A stretch of 64,000 nt of DNA from Apricaphanius iberus (GCA_028564705.1 JAPXFQ010001664.1:310001-374000); one strand, 5' to 3'; shown: positions 45,515 to 59,642, counted from the first letter of the stretch. Made by a program: numbers and translations. The notes: generated from the letters alone by a model not told the origin.

Positions 45515-46005
45515 TTAGCTCAGCCTGAGCTATCTGTGAAGTTATGCTGCTTTAGGCTTAGACTAATGGAGGACAAACTGACCACTTCTCCTCACTTTGT
45601 TACTTTTCTCTTCTACTACTCTCCAGTTGCATTATTTGATGTTATTTTTACCGTTGATTTTCTTTTTCTCAGGGTTTTTCTCTTCATAGAGGCTACAACT
45701 TGTCCATTTCAGCTCAGCTGTGATGCCTTGTTAGAGGGAGGCACCAACTGGGATGTTGTTCCCAATAACTGAACATTTTCCTTCTCTTGTTATCAACAAT
45801 TCACTTTCTTTTGACATGGAAAGTAGTCTCTTCTCTGTCTTCTCAAACCGTCAGACAGTCGTGGCAGATGGCCGCTTGTACTGAGCGTGGGTCTGGTTCG
45901 GGTGGAGGTGTCTCCCCGTTAAAGGTGAGGTTTTCCTCTCCACTTTCGCTTCATGCTAGCTCAGGATGAGGGATTGCTGTGGAGCCTAGCGGCCAAATGG
46001 AGGTA
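45515..46005 (+). mobile_element. L2-type LINE 3' UTR fragment
   Basis: Resembles the 3' UTR of fish L2 elements in order: AGTTATGCTGCTTTAGGCTT, GTCGTGGCAGATGGCCGCTT, GGTCTGGTTCGGGTGGAGGT and TTAAAGGTGAGGTTTTCCTC. No ORF remains. The strand is opposite to the L2 copy at 1-3840. Confidence 0.65.
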
Positions 46006-49000
46006 CTACAGCAAAGGAGGAGCAATGGTGGCCTCCATGGCATGCGGTCAAAAAGCAGAGCAGCCACCAGCCATTGCCCAACACTAGCGACTGTCTACTG
46101 TTGCTACACGTATTGCTGTGGGTCAATGACTCGTTGCGATCTGCTGGATTTCCAGGTTAACTTCTTTACTTTGGTTACTGATTCAACCTGAACTTTTATA
46201 ACCCTACCCTACCTTTATTCAACTTGGTACCGCTCTCTGACTATAGCAGCAGCTGCTATAAGGCCATATGTTTTTGTAGCTAATTATATTTTTAAATGAA
46301 CTGGTTTGTGGTTGAGCCACATTTCTTTTTTTTGTCTGCACCATCAATGAATGTGTCTGAAAATGAAAACAATATTCCTATTGCACCAAAAATCTAATTA
46401 ATTGCAAAAGATAAGAAATCACAAACGAGTAGTAAATAAAGGTTCCTGTTTTTGTGAGCGGCGATAATTTCTTAGAGCATAACATCATTGTTGGTCTTTA
46501 AATTCATGACCAAATTTTCACCCTCCAGCCAAAAACGACCAATTAAGAGTAGTCTGTTCTAATACACTCTCAGTGACTTAAAGGCATGGGAAGTGCCTGG
46601 ACAATAACCAATTGAATCATACTTTTATGGTAGTTCCATAGAAGTTGATTAAAGATGATGGTATAAATAAAGCACATTGATTTTGGCACTTAATCTGCAC
46701 AACAGTGAAATTGAAAATATATAAAAAAGTTATTATATTATCCTACAATAATAATAATAATGCATGGTTTTTTGTGCCACCTTTCTAAAACCCGAGATCA
46801 GCTAACAGAGAAGAAAAAACTGAAAAAAATGCATGGACAAAAAAATCAGCAAATTTAATCAAGTTGCAAAATCATAGACATAAATCAGTTTCTAAAGTGA
46901 GTAAGTCTGTTTGAACAGGAAGAGAGTCAATACTTCTAATGTCTGGAGGAAGTGAGTTCCAGAGTCGAGGAGCAGAGCATGGTGACAAGGAAAAGGAACA
47001 ACAAGATGTAGTGAATAGGTGTGTATACCCTCATGTTTGAATCCATTTTTGCCTTAGGAGAGACTGTTTCCATGTTGGGCCTATGGTTGCCAATATAATT
47101 AATGCAAAACAGCTGGGCTCCTATGAATATGATGGACAGGGATGAATAACACTTTTAATTGAGAAACATTCCATGTCGAAGCAAGAACAACATGTTGTGT
47201 CCAGCTTGAACTGGTTTTGCAACAACACTAATGCTAATGTAAAACGGAGCTTTGTTAGCCTCAGGCAGCCATCTTAGTTGGAGCTCTACACCAACCCTGT
47301 TGTTGTCAGTAAAGTTTATGGCTTTATCACAAATCACTTCTTATTGTAATGTTTCAAAAATTATTATTTTTTGTAACTTTTTTATTATAAATATTTATTT
47401 TTATTATATTTTTTTATTTTTAAAGTCATGTTAACTATTGTGTCATGCTCTATTAGTGCGCCAATGTATTATTTGCACTTTTTACTGATTTTGTCTATTG
47501 TATTTTTATTTCTGCACCAGATGCTATAACACATTTCTGTATCTGAAAACATATATAGCAATACATTTCCTTCTGTGTCTGATTCTAAACTTAAGGAAAG
47601 GACCAATCAGAGTGCTTGTTAGCCATGATTAAACTGGCCACAGAGACCCAGCAGAGGATAGCTTCTTACATAAGACTTGTCTGCGCTGCTCAAACTACCT
47701 AGAAAACTATCTCCTTAATAATTGGTGTATTTGATTTTGATCTAATATTGTATATTTTAAACCTCTATTCAGGAAGATGATTCTGAATTGAAACATTTCA
47801 ATTACATGCTATTAGGTTGTTTTTTATTAATAGTTGGATGTGCAGATCAGATTTTTGTACTTGAATGTTGAAAAGTTTAAGTTATTTCAATAAAATATTC
47901 TTGAAAATTTGTTAGAATTTAGCTTTATTAAGAACATATTTTTTTAATTGTTGAAATGAATTTAATTAATTAAATTTCTCTAATAAATGTATCTGAAGTA
48001 TCTTGCAGCTGTTAAGTATATAAAGAAAAAATACTTCCAACCAAAATTGCAAGTTATAACACTGGCTTTAAGGGCTTAAATTTAACTGTTTGATTAATTG
48101 ACAAACTGAGACAGAAAGAGGTGAAATAATTAATATTTTCTGCTTCTTTCTGTGACATTAGCACTGTGATGTGATTTGTTTATGCTTACCTTGCAGGCAA
48201 CAAGTTGATTAGATCCTATGCAGTCAGAAAATACACTCACCAAGAAACAGTCAAGTGCTACATCCCACAAAGGATGACTCCAATTTGGATGTAATGTAGT
48301 CCATATGCAGACCAAAAGAGCATTCTGATCATTTCATTTACAAGGTACTGGCACGTCTAGAATGAGCATGAGAGGGCTTAAGAGTTTAAAGAGAACAGCA
48401 ATGTGTTCCAGACAGTTTCCAGAGCATCCGACAGTCACTGAGAAGAATGAGGGCCAGCAGACACGGAGAATACCTCTTTGTTTCAGTAGGCAGCCAGTCT
48501 GTCGTGCTGTATAGTTCCCCGGTAGCTGGAGGGTTCTGATTATAAGTTACCATGTTCAGACACAGAAGTACCATCAGATACCTTTTGGTTACTTCTATTC
48601 CCAGGCTATTCAGCAATAGGAATACCTTGTCCACTTGTGTTTGGACTGTCAGAGATTTGGCAACATCCTGTGAAAACCATCACTCATCCAAAGGTGCTAC
48701 TCCATCCTAGACGGATGCTGAAATCATTAAAATCGTGGATTGCTAAAATGTCTTTTCATCAAAATTTCTTTTGGCCACTTAGAGGAAAACTGAAACTTGG
48801 ATTAACGATGTAACGTTATATATTTGTTTTTTCAAAAGAAAAATAACTGTACGAGGCTCTTATCTGGTGAAAATAGATCATTGTATTTTTATATTTACCC
48901 CTCATAAACTGGAAGCTCCGCTTGCATCTTTATTGCTTTAATGGCACAGAAGGAAAAAGCACGTAAAACAGAGATGTTGATGCAGAAACAACCAAAATAA

Positions 49001-49353
49001 AAGGCCTTTACTTGTGGTCCCTGTGAGGATATGAGTTCATAGGAGCTCGAGGGTCCAAAGCATAATAAATAACAGCTATCCACAGGGAACCAAATGTTAG
49101 CTATAAAAGTAGTGCATATTGTTAAAAAGGTTACAAGATCAGCCAGTCGCTCAGAGTCTAGACGCCTGATTTCCTCAGTGGTAAATTATTAGATTAATGA
49201 TGTGTGACGATTTTACGTTACAGCAGGAAAACAATTTTGTTAACCTCACCTTTATGCTTAAAAGATATTAGTTAATTTTTGTCAGCTCTTAGTTGTATTC
49301 ATATCCAAATTACTTTAGAACAATTCTTTTTCTGCAATGCTAAAATGACACTG

Positions 49354-49460
49354 TTACCCTGCAGTGGGTTTGAATCCTGGCCTGTGGCTTTCTGTGTGGA
49401 GTTTACATGTCCTCCCTACAGTAGTGGACTCAGCATGCATGTTTGTCCGGTGTGTCTGTG
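49354..49460 (+). repeat. Fragment of a fish repeat with a tRNA-like box B
   Basis: GTGGGTTTGAATCCTGGCCT is box B-like and runs into TTTCTGTGTGGAGTTTACAT and GTCCTCCCTACAG, a pattern common in fish SINE/LINE families. It is short and decayed. Confidence 0.45.
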
Positions 49461-49499
49461 GTTTGCAACCAGATGAGTATTGTAGATGCTGCTGGCTGT

Positions 49500-49710
49500 G
49501 GGCAGGAAGGCTCTCCTCTAACAGTCTGTATTACAGCAGAGCTGAGGGAGCCCCTGACTGAAGAGACTTTATCATTGTATAACAGTCTGATGAACAGGAT
49601 GCTTAGTGTTGTCCATGATGTTTTTTTCATTTTATGAAAAATTCCTGGCACAATAATCTGCACAGTTTCCACAGCCGTCCTCAGAACAGAACCAGCTTTC
49701 TATCTCACCA
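49500..49710 (-). mobile_element. LINE ORF 3'-end fragment
   Basis: GTTGTCCATGATGTTTTTTT and CACAGCCGTCCTCAGAACAG, with AACAGTCTGTATTACAG before them, resemble the reverse strand of a fish LINE ORF end. The minus-strand frame is open for about 80 codons (49672-49430), partly by chance. Confidence 0.4.
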
Positions 49711-49819
49711 ATGTCAAAAATAAACTGAACATGGCAGCATTGTTTGGTAAGTAGGGCTGATTTAGAATGTATGTACTTGACTTGGAATCTGTCAATGTGA
49801 TTCATTGAATTGAGTATTT

Positions 49820-49890
49820 ATGTGAAGAGCATTGAGACAAGTATTGTAAATTGGTGCAATAGAATCAAACTCAGGTGAATTGATTGACTC
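49820..49890 (+). repeat. L2-like 3' tail remnant
   Basis: AAGAGCATTGAGACAAGTAT, then TGGTGCAATAGAATCAAACT and GAATTGATTGA follow the same pattern as the other tails, with more substitutions. Confidence 0.35.
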
Positions 49891-50956
49891 TAACGGCCCT
49901 TAGTGCCCACACATCCATGTTTAATGAAACTGATGGTGAATGGTGTAGGAGTAAATGGTGTAGGAGTAAAGAAAGGGTGTCAGACTAAGTTGAGTTAATT
50001 AGAGCTGATAGTCATTCCAACGTTTAGTCCTAGGTTTGCAGTTTCACGTTCTCCAGGTCTTGTGCTGCCCTAATGGGAGCTTACTTTGATGCCTGCAGCG
50101 TTCTAGAAGGATTTTCATAAACTGATTGAGGGTTTGAGTATGCAAACTGAGCTTTCTTAAAGATACAAATGAGTCCAAAGCAGGATATTTTCCCAACCAT
50201 AACACTGAAGGATTCCTAAACCTAACACCTTAAGAAAGGGAAGCAAATGTGATAGACAGCAAAAATTGCCATAAACAGTGAAATTATACTAAAGAGTTAA
50301 ATGGTTTGAGTTATGAGATCAGTTTCTGGGACAAAAACGGTGGGCGGTATTTCACTACTGCACTAAAATGGACTTTGTTGGAAACAGCCCATACGATTTC
50401 CTCACATCCACATAAATGAAACTTCCATATAGAAATTATCAACAGAAAATACATAAATAGTAACTATACAGAGTTATTTTGACACTTGGTCTAGCTGTAA
50501 ACGCGTCCTGGCAGAAATTCATTTGACACAAACTGGCCATTCTTTTACTAAGCTAGTTTCATTTTTGCTTCATGAACACAGAAATCACCTGGAGAAATGT
50601 TCATAATGAAGCTTTCAGACATACATGCATCTGGTAGAGAATGTATTTGCTCCAGGTGATGGATTTGATCATTTTATCAGGAGTCAGTCTGGAGCTACTA
50701 AATATTTCTTGCTACATTATGCAGATGGATGATGTAAAGCTATCAACAAATATAAAATCCAGTAGTATAGATTAATTATTGGCCTGCCATGGAATATTTA
50801 ATAGGAATCTACCACAACATCTGAATAACTTTTAGATATTTTCCTTTCTTTATCTGTGGTGGAAGGAGAAATGTAACCACGGCCATTTTTGACTAAATAA
50901 GGAGATCTGTGCCAGGAGCCACAGTGTGGCCTGGAGCCATGAAAAATGTTTAGTAC

Positions 50957-50983
50957 GTGTGTGTGTGTGTATGTGTGTGTGTT
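50957..50983. repeat. (GT)n microsatellite
   Basis: GTGTGTGTGTGTATGTGTGTGTG-type run of about 26 bp, interrupted once. Confidence 0.8.
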
Positions 50984-52179
50984 TGTTTGGTGAAGGAGAA
51001 TCTGAGGAATGCTCCTCAACCCCATAACAACCCTGGAGCCCACAGCCCAACTAACCCCCCAATAAAATAGTCCTGTTATTGTAACACAGTGTGGCATCAG
51101 CATTCCACTATATTCACTGCTCCATTTAGAACAATAGAACAATGGCGTTAACCCGTTTCAGGCGTTCAGCTCTACTCCCTGTTGGTGTGTAATTTGCAAT
51201 TTTCTTTACAAATTACCTTGTCAAAACAATAAACAGGCTTTATTAAAATACTCAGTTTATGATGGCAGTGGCCGAGCAACAGGCAAGACAAATTAAACTT
51301 CATTAAATAGGAAAAGATAAATTGAGCCATTAGTCAAAAATGTTTTGACTGTTTGGATTGGTAATGGTCTCTACTCTAGCCGAACTTCCGAGAGCAAATG
51401 AACTTCATGGCTGGGAGTGAGTGAGAGCTGAGGAAGCTGGTGAACTCTGCTATTGTTTCAGAGGAATCTGGAGAACAAACAGGAGAAACCGGGGTGGGGT
51501 GGGGTGGGCTGGGGGTTCTACAGGCCAAAGATGAGCTGAAAGGTTCTCTAGCTCCATCTAGCGGCGAAGCAGGATACTATCCAACATCTTTCTGCTACAG
51601 TCCTATTTAATAGACTGGAACGTGTTCCGATTTGTCAATTAAAAGTACCTTTTGAAAATAACAGCCTTTAAGAAGATATCAAAAATACTTTTCATTAAGA
51701 AGACATTCCATACTAATTTTCTTTTAATGGTCTTATGTGATATTCTTATTTTAAATGACATGTTTTCATGAGCTGCAAGATGAATATAAACATCTTGAAC
51801 AGAAATAAAGGCTTAACAGTCTGTTAATGTGTCTTACTGAACTGGGTTGATGAAAACCAAATAAACTTTGCAATAATATTCATTAACTGAATTTGAATGG
51901 ACAAGCCACTTTAGAATGTTTCTTAAAATTATTTTTTTATTCAACTCATAAAGCTTAAAATCTTGCTTAATTATATCACCAGGATGGGACAGATGTATTA
52001 TATTAGGTATAGGTTATGCAGACAGGTGTATGAATAGATCAGCGAGTAATAGCTGTTGTTCTGTTGGTTTTTGAAAAGTCTAAATATCAAACCTGGCCCC
52101 TACTGTATAGCATAGAATGAAATAAACCAAGAATAATACAATCAGGAGGTCAGCTGTCGATGAGGACAGCCTTGGGCTA

Positions 52180-52365
52180 ACTCTGTACACAGAGACTGTC
52201 CCTTTCTTGTAAAAAAGAAAAACAATGTAGACGCAATCTTCTGCGGTTCTCTAATTCCTACATTAAACATTGTATTGTAAAAACTTTTCTTGTAAAGTAC
52301 CTTGAGATGACATCTGTTGTGAAACGGCGCTATATAAATAGAATGAATTGAATTGAAAGTATCTA
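52180..52365 (+). mobile_element. L2-type LINE 3' terminus
   Basis: Ends in CCTTGAGATGACATCTGTTG, TGAAACGGCGCTATATAAAT and GAATGAATTGAATTGA, the conserved terminal hairpin-like region plus short tail repeats of fish L2 elements. Confidence 0.65.
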
Positions 52366-53287
52366 AAAGAGAAAATTATTTTTGCTTTGTTTATAAAGCT
52401 CCATACATCTAGTTCAGAGGAAATATAGAGAAATAAAGTACAATATATTTTTTTCAATACTCCTATGGTTAACATCACAGAGATGCTAACTGAGGCTATG
52501 CTCAATAACTTGAAATCTGAATGAGCTTTAGCAGCATATCCCTATAGTACTTTCTGTTCTCTTTGGTACTCAGATAATCGAGGCATAAACTGCCAAACAT
52601 AAAAGAAATGACTAGAAGACGCAGAAATGATTTCTGTATCCCCTGATGTCTTTGGGTAAAACATTAGGAATGAACTTTTTTATACCACCATACACATATA
52701 ACAGATGTTTCTGGACAACAACCTTTCATCAGAGTCAAGATTAGGATGATCGTCTCATCAACCTAATGTATACATACAATGCATACCTAAAAGTTTTGCT
52801 GTCTCTGTTTTTATTTAAACTACGGTTTCTCTGAGATTTAACATTTAACAAAGAAACCAGCTTTATTTAAAGGGTTTGAATACGTTTTCCCAAAACTTTC
52901 TCAAAAAGGGAATATAATTGGTTAGGTCAACTCATGAGGAAGGCCAGCCCTATGCTAGACCCAGTGCAAGCTGTGGGAACCAGCAGGACATTGGCTAAAA
53001 TACCACCACTTTTGGACAACGTCTCCCCAACCATGCATGGAGCTGTTGGAGAACCGGCGTGCTCGTCACTGACAGACTGCTGCTTCAAAGAAGCGCCTCC
53101 CTGCAGCTGTTACTCTCTATAACTATCATGTCTCCCAACAAATTCATTAAGCATTTTAGAAACCCTGCTGTTATTTACACATTATCACCATTTTTGTTGT
53201 TTTCAATAAACATAGATTCACATCTTGTAAACTTTTTCAATTATTCTATTTACTGGTAAAAAAATGTATGACAGAGTATGCTGTTTT

Positions 53288-53560
53288 ATAGGGATAAGGA
53301 TACTGGTACCGGTATCAGTTAGTTAGTCAACATCATGAACACATGCTTAATATTTATAAACTCTGAAATCATTTTACAGAAAATGTTTATTTTTCACTTG
53401 AAATTGTTGGTTTTTGGTTCACCATCATTTGTTGTAACAAGCAAAGAAAAAACAACAACCTGTCTTCTAATTTATTGCATTTTTGTGTGTACAAGTATCG
53501 ACATTGGTAGTCAATATCAGCAAGTACTCAGATCCAAGTATCTGTATCGTTTTGGTTTGA
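53288..53560. mobile_element. Remnant of the same hAT MITE family as 29810-30134
   Basis: AGGGATAAGGATACTGGTAC and CAAGTACTCAGATCCAAGTA mirror, in inverse orientation, blocks of the element at 29810 (GATACCAATACCAGTATCGG-like and TACTTGGTTCTGAGTACTTG). Only one end is preserved. Confidence 0.5.
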
Positions 53561-54767
53561 AAAAACTAATTTATTAACAACACGTCCTTTTATTTCTTAT
53601 GCTGTACAGTTTGTTATCATTACCTCCTGTTTATATTTTTATCTTCATTTAAATCTGCATGCTTCAGCTTACTGCTGTTATACCTGAATATTCATACTGT
53701 GGGACAAAAACAATTATTCTATTCTATTCTGCAGTTGTTTTAAATAGGAACAAACAAACTTAGAAAACATGAAATGGCATTTTGTAGAAAATCAAAAAAA
53801 TATAACCAATTAAATTGCTGAAAGAAGAAACAGATAAGATGTATCTAAATATTGATTAACTAACTGAGCTGCATGCTGCATTCTTGTTTCACATTATGTA
53901 CCTTACACCTCATGGTCTTTGGTTAAAGACTGGAATGAGCAGAATTTATATATTAGCATAATCTCCTTGATCAACAGCATTACAAGATAAATGAGGATAG
54001 TGTGCAAATTTAACGGTGCAGATATATATATAAAAAAAGTTTAATATAATTAGTTAGATGTGAGATACGGTGTTAATTATTCTAAGAGTAGATCACCTGT
54101 GACATAATCAAATATTAAAGTTAGCATGTTTGTCAAAGCACAGGTCTGCAATGCCAACATTTTTCAACAGCTTACCACACCCTACCAGTCAGAACCTGAT
54201 CGCTGCAGAAGTCTGAACAGGAAGTCAGGCATAACACACGAAAACACTGCTAACCACATGACACATGATGGTGTGGAGACAGCGAGTCAGTTGCACAGAT
54301 TATAGCTAAAATGGTTTTCCCCTTTACCTTCTGCAGACTTGGCATCAACTGCATGCAGCCAGAAAAGTCAAATAAGGACAGGTTTCATCTGTTTATGTCT
54401 CACTCGTCCTGTGCCAGCAACCTCTTCCTTTGGCTTCACCACAGATTTCATTTCTGTGTTTTGACTTACACATATACCCAGAGCCAATAGTTTTTCTGAA
54501 ATGCTAAACTCCATTCTCTAAACCAAATTCTCAGTGGTCTAAAATTACTTTTGAAATCAAACGTTGATTTGGCCAAAGCTTAAACACTTTTCAGGTACTT
54601 AGACATGATTCACAAAACACAGCCACTCTGCATTTCAAAACCTTAAACACATTCTCAGTCAATAAGCACATTTTACACTTCTGTAGTAAAAACGGTAAAC
54701 ACTGGCAGCAACATGTGAGCACAAAAAAACCCACTGCTGTTATCTTATAAACACAGCAACTCATAAT

Positions 54768-54832
54768 TAAAGCGCTTTGAGTGGTCAGTATTACTAGAAA
54801 AGCGCTATATAAGTTCAGTCCATTTACCATTT
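54768..54832 (+). repeat. L2-like 3' tail remnant
   Basis: AAGCGCTTTGAGTGGTCAGT, then AGAAAAGCGCTATATAAGTT and CAGTCCATTTACCATTT, a 3' tail well known from fish LINEs. Confidence 0.5.
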
Positions 54833-55199
54833 ACAATTTCCTTTTTAGAATTGAACTGCTCTGGGTGGCTGCCTGTTGGAGTGGCACTGTTGGCTACATA
54901 TTAAATTGTGTTTTTTTCTGATGTTGAGGAAGGATTGCATTTTTTGGGTTACTATTCTACTTTTTGGTGCTTTGAAACTGGCAGGACTTTGGCCGTTCAT
55001 TTTTTACCTTTTGATCATTTGTTATGATGCGTAACATTGGCAAAGAGGTGGTTTACGGACAGGAGTAGCTGATTATCATTGCAGAAGCTGAATTAATACC
55101 TCAAGCGAAGCCACAAATCCCTGATGAGTTGAGAAAGAGGAGGCATGGATCCACAGCAGGAGCAAAAAGGAGACAATGAAGGAGAAAGTTCAAATAATC

Positions 55200-56540
55200 T
55201 TTTCCACTGATCATAATGGGCAACGGGAGATTTCTTCCTAACAAGATGGATGAACTCCAAGCCCTTACAAGGACTCAGCCAGAGTATAAGGAATTCAGTA
55301 TGTTTCAATGAGATGTGGCTGGAGGATCCTATCCCTGACTCAGCCTCTCTGCCAGATTCCTGACTGTATGACTAGAAAGAGATCTAAAGAGGAGCGGGAA
55401 AAGAAAGAGAGGTGGAGTAGCAGTGCTTGTCAACAACAGATGGTGTCATCCAGGACATGTTACTGTGAAGTGTCGTATCTGCAGCCCAGAACTCTTGGCA
55501 GAAAGTTTTCATCTATATTATTTACCATAGAGTTCACCAGTGTTATTTTTGCAACAGTTTACATTTCACCTTCAGTTGTTGCCAATAATGTATGTAAAGT
55601 TGTGTTGTCGCTAAGCTGCACACACAACAGCCCAATGCATTTGTGGCAATATCTGGTGATTTTAATCATGGCTCGCTCTCTTTTACACTTCCAACATTTC
55701 AACCGTTTGTCAGCTGCCTTAAAAGAGAAAACAAGAGGTCGGATTTGTTTTATGCAAATGTAAAGGATGCATATATGTGCAAACAAATAAATCCTCTGGA
55801 AAAAGCAAATCACAATCTTGTGTTTATAAGCCACTTGTTCTGAGACAACCTGTGACAAGGAAAACTGTGAGGAACTGGTCACTTCCTTACAGCCCTTCAG
55901 AGTTGTTTTGAGACCACAAACTGGATGAGTCTTTGCCAAGCACATGTAGACTATAATAATGCCATGTTACATACTAAATAAACTCGTGTGAACAATATCA
56001 TCTCCATCAGGACAGTGAGATGCTTCTCTAATAACAAACCCTGGATCAACAGTGACCCGAATGACCTCTTAAAAAAAAGAAAGAGCTTTCAGTGAGGGGA
56101 ACAAGGAATAATTAAGGAGTATAGAGAAGCAACTTAAGGTCAAGATCAGAGACAGCAAGGGGGCATACTGGAAGAAGCTGGAGAGTAAACTACAGAGGAG
56201 TAATATTAGAGATGTCTGGTCAGGTATTAAGAGCATCACAGGTTTTAAACTCAAGAAGTCAGTAGTCAGGATAAAGCTTTTCATCTTAAAAAGGCTCAAC
56301 AACCTGATGAAGAAAATGATGGTCAACCGTGAGCATCGTCTTCACAAGACTATCCCAGAAAAACAAAGTGTCTTTAGTCGGAGGCTCCTTCAATTTTCTG
56401 GCATCACAGACCACTACAAGAAATCCTTCCTCCCCAAAGCCGTAATGATCAAACAGAAACTATTCGTTTCTGTAATTAGTACGAGCTACAAGGACACTTC
56501 ATTTCCCTCTAGGATCACTAAATTCATTTTGAATTGAATT
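55200..56540 (+). pseudogene. Jockey/Rex1-like LINE fragment with its RT core missing
   Basis: Conceptual pieces in several frames: FTSVIFATVYISPSVVANNV, SGDFNHGSLSFTLPTFQ, LFYANVKDAYMCKQI, NHNLV (endonuclease), NKPWINSD, KGAYWKKLESK, RDVWSGIKSITGFK (linker), then directly DHYKKSFLPKAV (ORF end). The catalytic RT blocks are absent, so an internal deletion removed most of RT. The frames contain many shifts. Confidence 0.6.
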
Positions 56541-57289
56541 AAGCAATATCACACAAGAGGGAGTACTGTTGTGCTGAATATCAGCACTGGTGTCATTCGG
56601 TTTTAGGCCGAGTGCCGCACATATAATCCCTAAAGATGCACATGTACCACATGTCCTCTCTGACATGACTTTGCTCCTACATAATTGGTCTTTTTACGTC
56701 ACCATCTACACATTTGTTGAATTCATTTAAACAGTTATTTCCGACCCAGTAATCTGATTGGACTACAGACATTTCACAAGTGCTGATATTATTTTATTTA
56801 CATTTATTTATTCATCTACTTATTGTTATCTATATTGGCACTCTATATCTATACCTTTTAACAACTCAGCCTGGATCTTGTGTCTTCCATTTTTTAGTGT
56901 AGTGTCAAATGACAAATCTGTCTCTTTATGAGTCAGCTAGTGTAAAAGATTTTAATTCAAACGCTGCATTTGAGCTATGAGCTCCGAAACAGCCTCTCTG
57001 GTTACACTTATGAGTATTTGTTGAATATCAGTATATAAATATGCTTAAAAATCATAAATAGACAAAAACTACAAATGTTGGGCTGTCACACCACAACATC
57101 TTACTTATGAGTGTTGCCACATCGTTATTGTATTTTATACTCTAAATATGAGTTTATAACCGTTATAAACAGTTTCAGGTCTTGCATTTTATAATACAAT
57201 TAGTGAAAAATTTCCTGTTAAGATATACTATTTAAAGAAGTCCAGCCGAAGCATATAAGCTCAAACTTTAAAGTGGATTCAGACTGGAT

Positions 57290-57720
57290 ATTAGTTCTGC
57301 TGCCATCCCCCTTACCCCCTTCTAACCCTACCACATGTAACAGCACACATTAGTCAGGTCTTGGGGTGTGGTTGGTTGGACCCTGCATTCATGGGGAGTC
57401 ATGTTGTGTGCCATGCAGTGGGGACGCTTGACCCCCAGGTCGGGTCAGAGCTGTTGGACTGGAAGTGTGGGGGGGGTGGCCTGGGGCTCTCTGATGCCCC
57501 CCACTCCGATGGCCCATCTTAGTTCTAACTGCCTACCACTGTAGCCAGAACTGGCGGTAATCCTGGTTTGGGGGTTCACTCCTTGCCCCACTTTGGTCTT
57601 TAGCCTGCTGCTCCTGGACTTCACTGTTCTTCTGACCTTCATCTGTCAGTGGTACCTAGTGTCTGTCTAACTTGGGCTGCTTGGGCGACTTTCGCTCGTC
57701 ATATCTACCCAGCCTTTGTT
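57290..57720. repeat. GC-rich, repeat-like patch
   Basis: G-rich strings such as GTGTGGGGGGGGTGGCCTGG with CCCCCCACTCCGATGGCCCA stand out from an AT-rich intron. It resembles a GC-rich fish repeat but I cannot name it. The 65-codon ORF (57642-57445) has no domain. Confidence 0.35.
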
Positions 57721-59227
57721 GCTTGTGCTGTGTGCTGAGTTTTTTCCTCGCACCCTTTTAACTATTCTAACAATTTTTCACCCCCAGTAGACAAATTTGC
57801 ACAAACACATCAATTCGATACAAACACACTTACTTCTACACACACCATCGAACACAGGTTCCTATTCCATTATAGTGGCCTGTATCATGGAAGCAATCAG
57901 CTTCTCCATATGGAATGCCTGAAATGCCAAGACACGACATTTGATAAATATTAAGTGAAATAAAACATTTTATACTTTCTGAGGTGTTTAAATGTCTTTC
58001 TTGGGAAAGTCATGACCTATTTGTGGGCAGGGAGGTTTACTGTAAATGCCTTCATTAAAAGCCCAAAGCAAAGACGGCACCAGTCTCAAACTGACAACAC
58101 TAGAAACACTAGCATGGATTCTAAAGTGGGCACCACGGAAGTGCAACACTAGGATCTAACAATGACTGAATGAAATGGGGAGGTTTTAATAATGAAGCGG
58201 GTGGTTGGCAGACTGGGGACCAGCTGAGAACAATTCAGCGGGAGCTAATGGAAATTAATTACCGAAAAACAACAAAGACACTGGAACAGAGTTCGGGGAA
58301 ATCTCCATCACGATTGATGGGATTTTCCACCCATAAGTGAAACTTATTCTATTGCCATTTTTTTCAGTTAGATAAATGAGAAAAGACAGTTAGTAACCCT
58401 CCCAAAAATTATCCTAATCTGTCAGCAAAAGTTTGCTTCAGTTTAGCCTAAACAATGTAAGTAAAAGGTAACTACTAGCTTTTTGTTGCTAAAAGTCATG
58501 AAAATGACTCAGTCTAATCCTTATTATTCCTGCTGGCCTCAGTCATCATATCTATTTCAAATGAAAGAAATAATTAAAGTGAGGGAATTACAGGAGCTAA
58601 GCTCCTTAGTTGCCAGACTCCTACAACCAAGTTTGTTTGTCCTGCATCATGTCCTTTTGCTTTGCAGTGGTGCCTTATAGCGGTGATTTGTTTTAATTTA
58701 GTCCCAAGTCTAAATCGCCTCCTAAATTCCTTTGTGTTACTTATTATTTGTGTGGGATTTATCCAAACCAGTTTGGCTAAAGGCTTTTCTATCCTATTGA
58801 TAGCTATTTCTAAACATTCAGAAGAAGCTAGGCTAGTCTATCCTTACTGTCCTGGTTAGCGTAGCAGAACTTAACACTTTATAAATTGGGATTTATCTTA
58901 AAGAGATTATTACATTTGAATAAAATCTCATTTGAAATATTTGGAGATTTTAAAATACAACATTAGACCACAAAATCTGCTGAAAACCTAAAGAAAAACA
59001 CGGAAAAATTAAAATAGCAAAAAATAGTCAGATATATGCTGAGTAATAGATCAATAAATATCGAGTATAATGACAACCATATCTTACTGTGTGGAGCATT
59101 ATATTTGTACAATTATAAAGAGTTTGTGTGTTTAGTTTATGGGTGGAACTGCGGAATAGTTTAAGTTATGACTTAAAACAGAATATGAATACATTTAAGA
59201 ATTACATTATAAATATATCTAATAACT

Positions 59228-59252
59228 ATATATATATATATATATATATATA
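59228..59252. repeat. (TA)n microsatellite
   Basis: Uninterrupted TA run of about 25 bp. Confidence 0.85.
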
Positions 59253-59642
59253 GTAGGTTGCAGTGAGGTTTTCTCCTTGTACTTTTCATGTCACATGGGA
59301 ATCAAACCTTGGTTGTTACTATTTCAAATCTTTTCTGTGCAACACTGAAAATGAAATTTAAAATGATAGTTTTTTTTATTTGGGATAAGAATGATTTAAT
59401 AAAAGTAAAATAATCAAAAAGGGTTACGGAATAATACTAACCTTTTAAACTGCGTTTTTTCTGTGTCTGATAAGTTTTTTGTTCTTAACTTTTTTTTTTC
59501 AATCAATAAACTTAACCAACTAAAAAACAAACTAGTTTTATGTTATTAAGCTGGGCATAATGTCACGGGAGAAAAATTGGCGATGTTAAGGAGCTAATTC
59601 TACCAATCACATGGGCTGTGTTAGAACAGGAATACTTACTTA

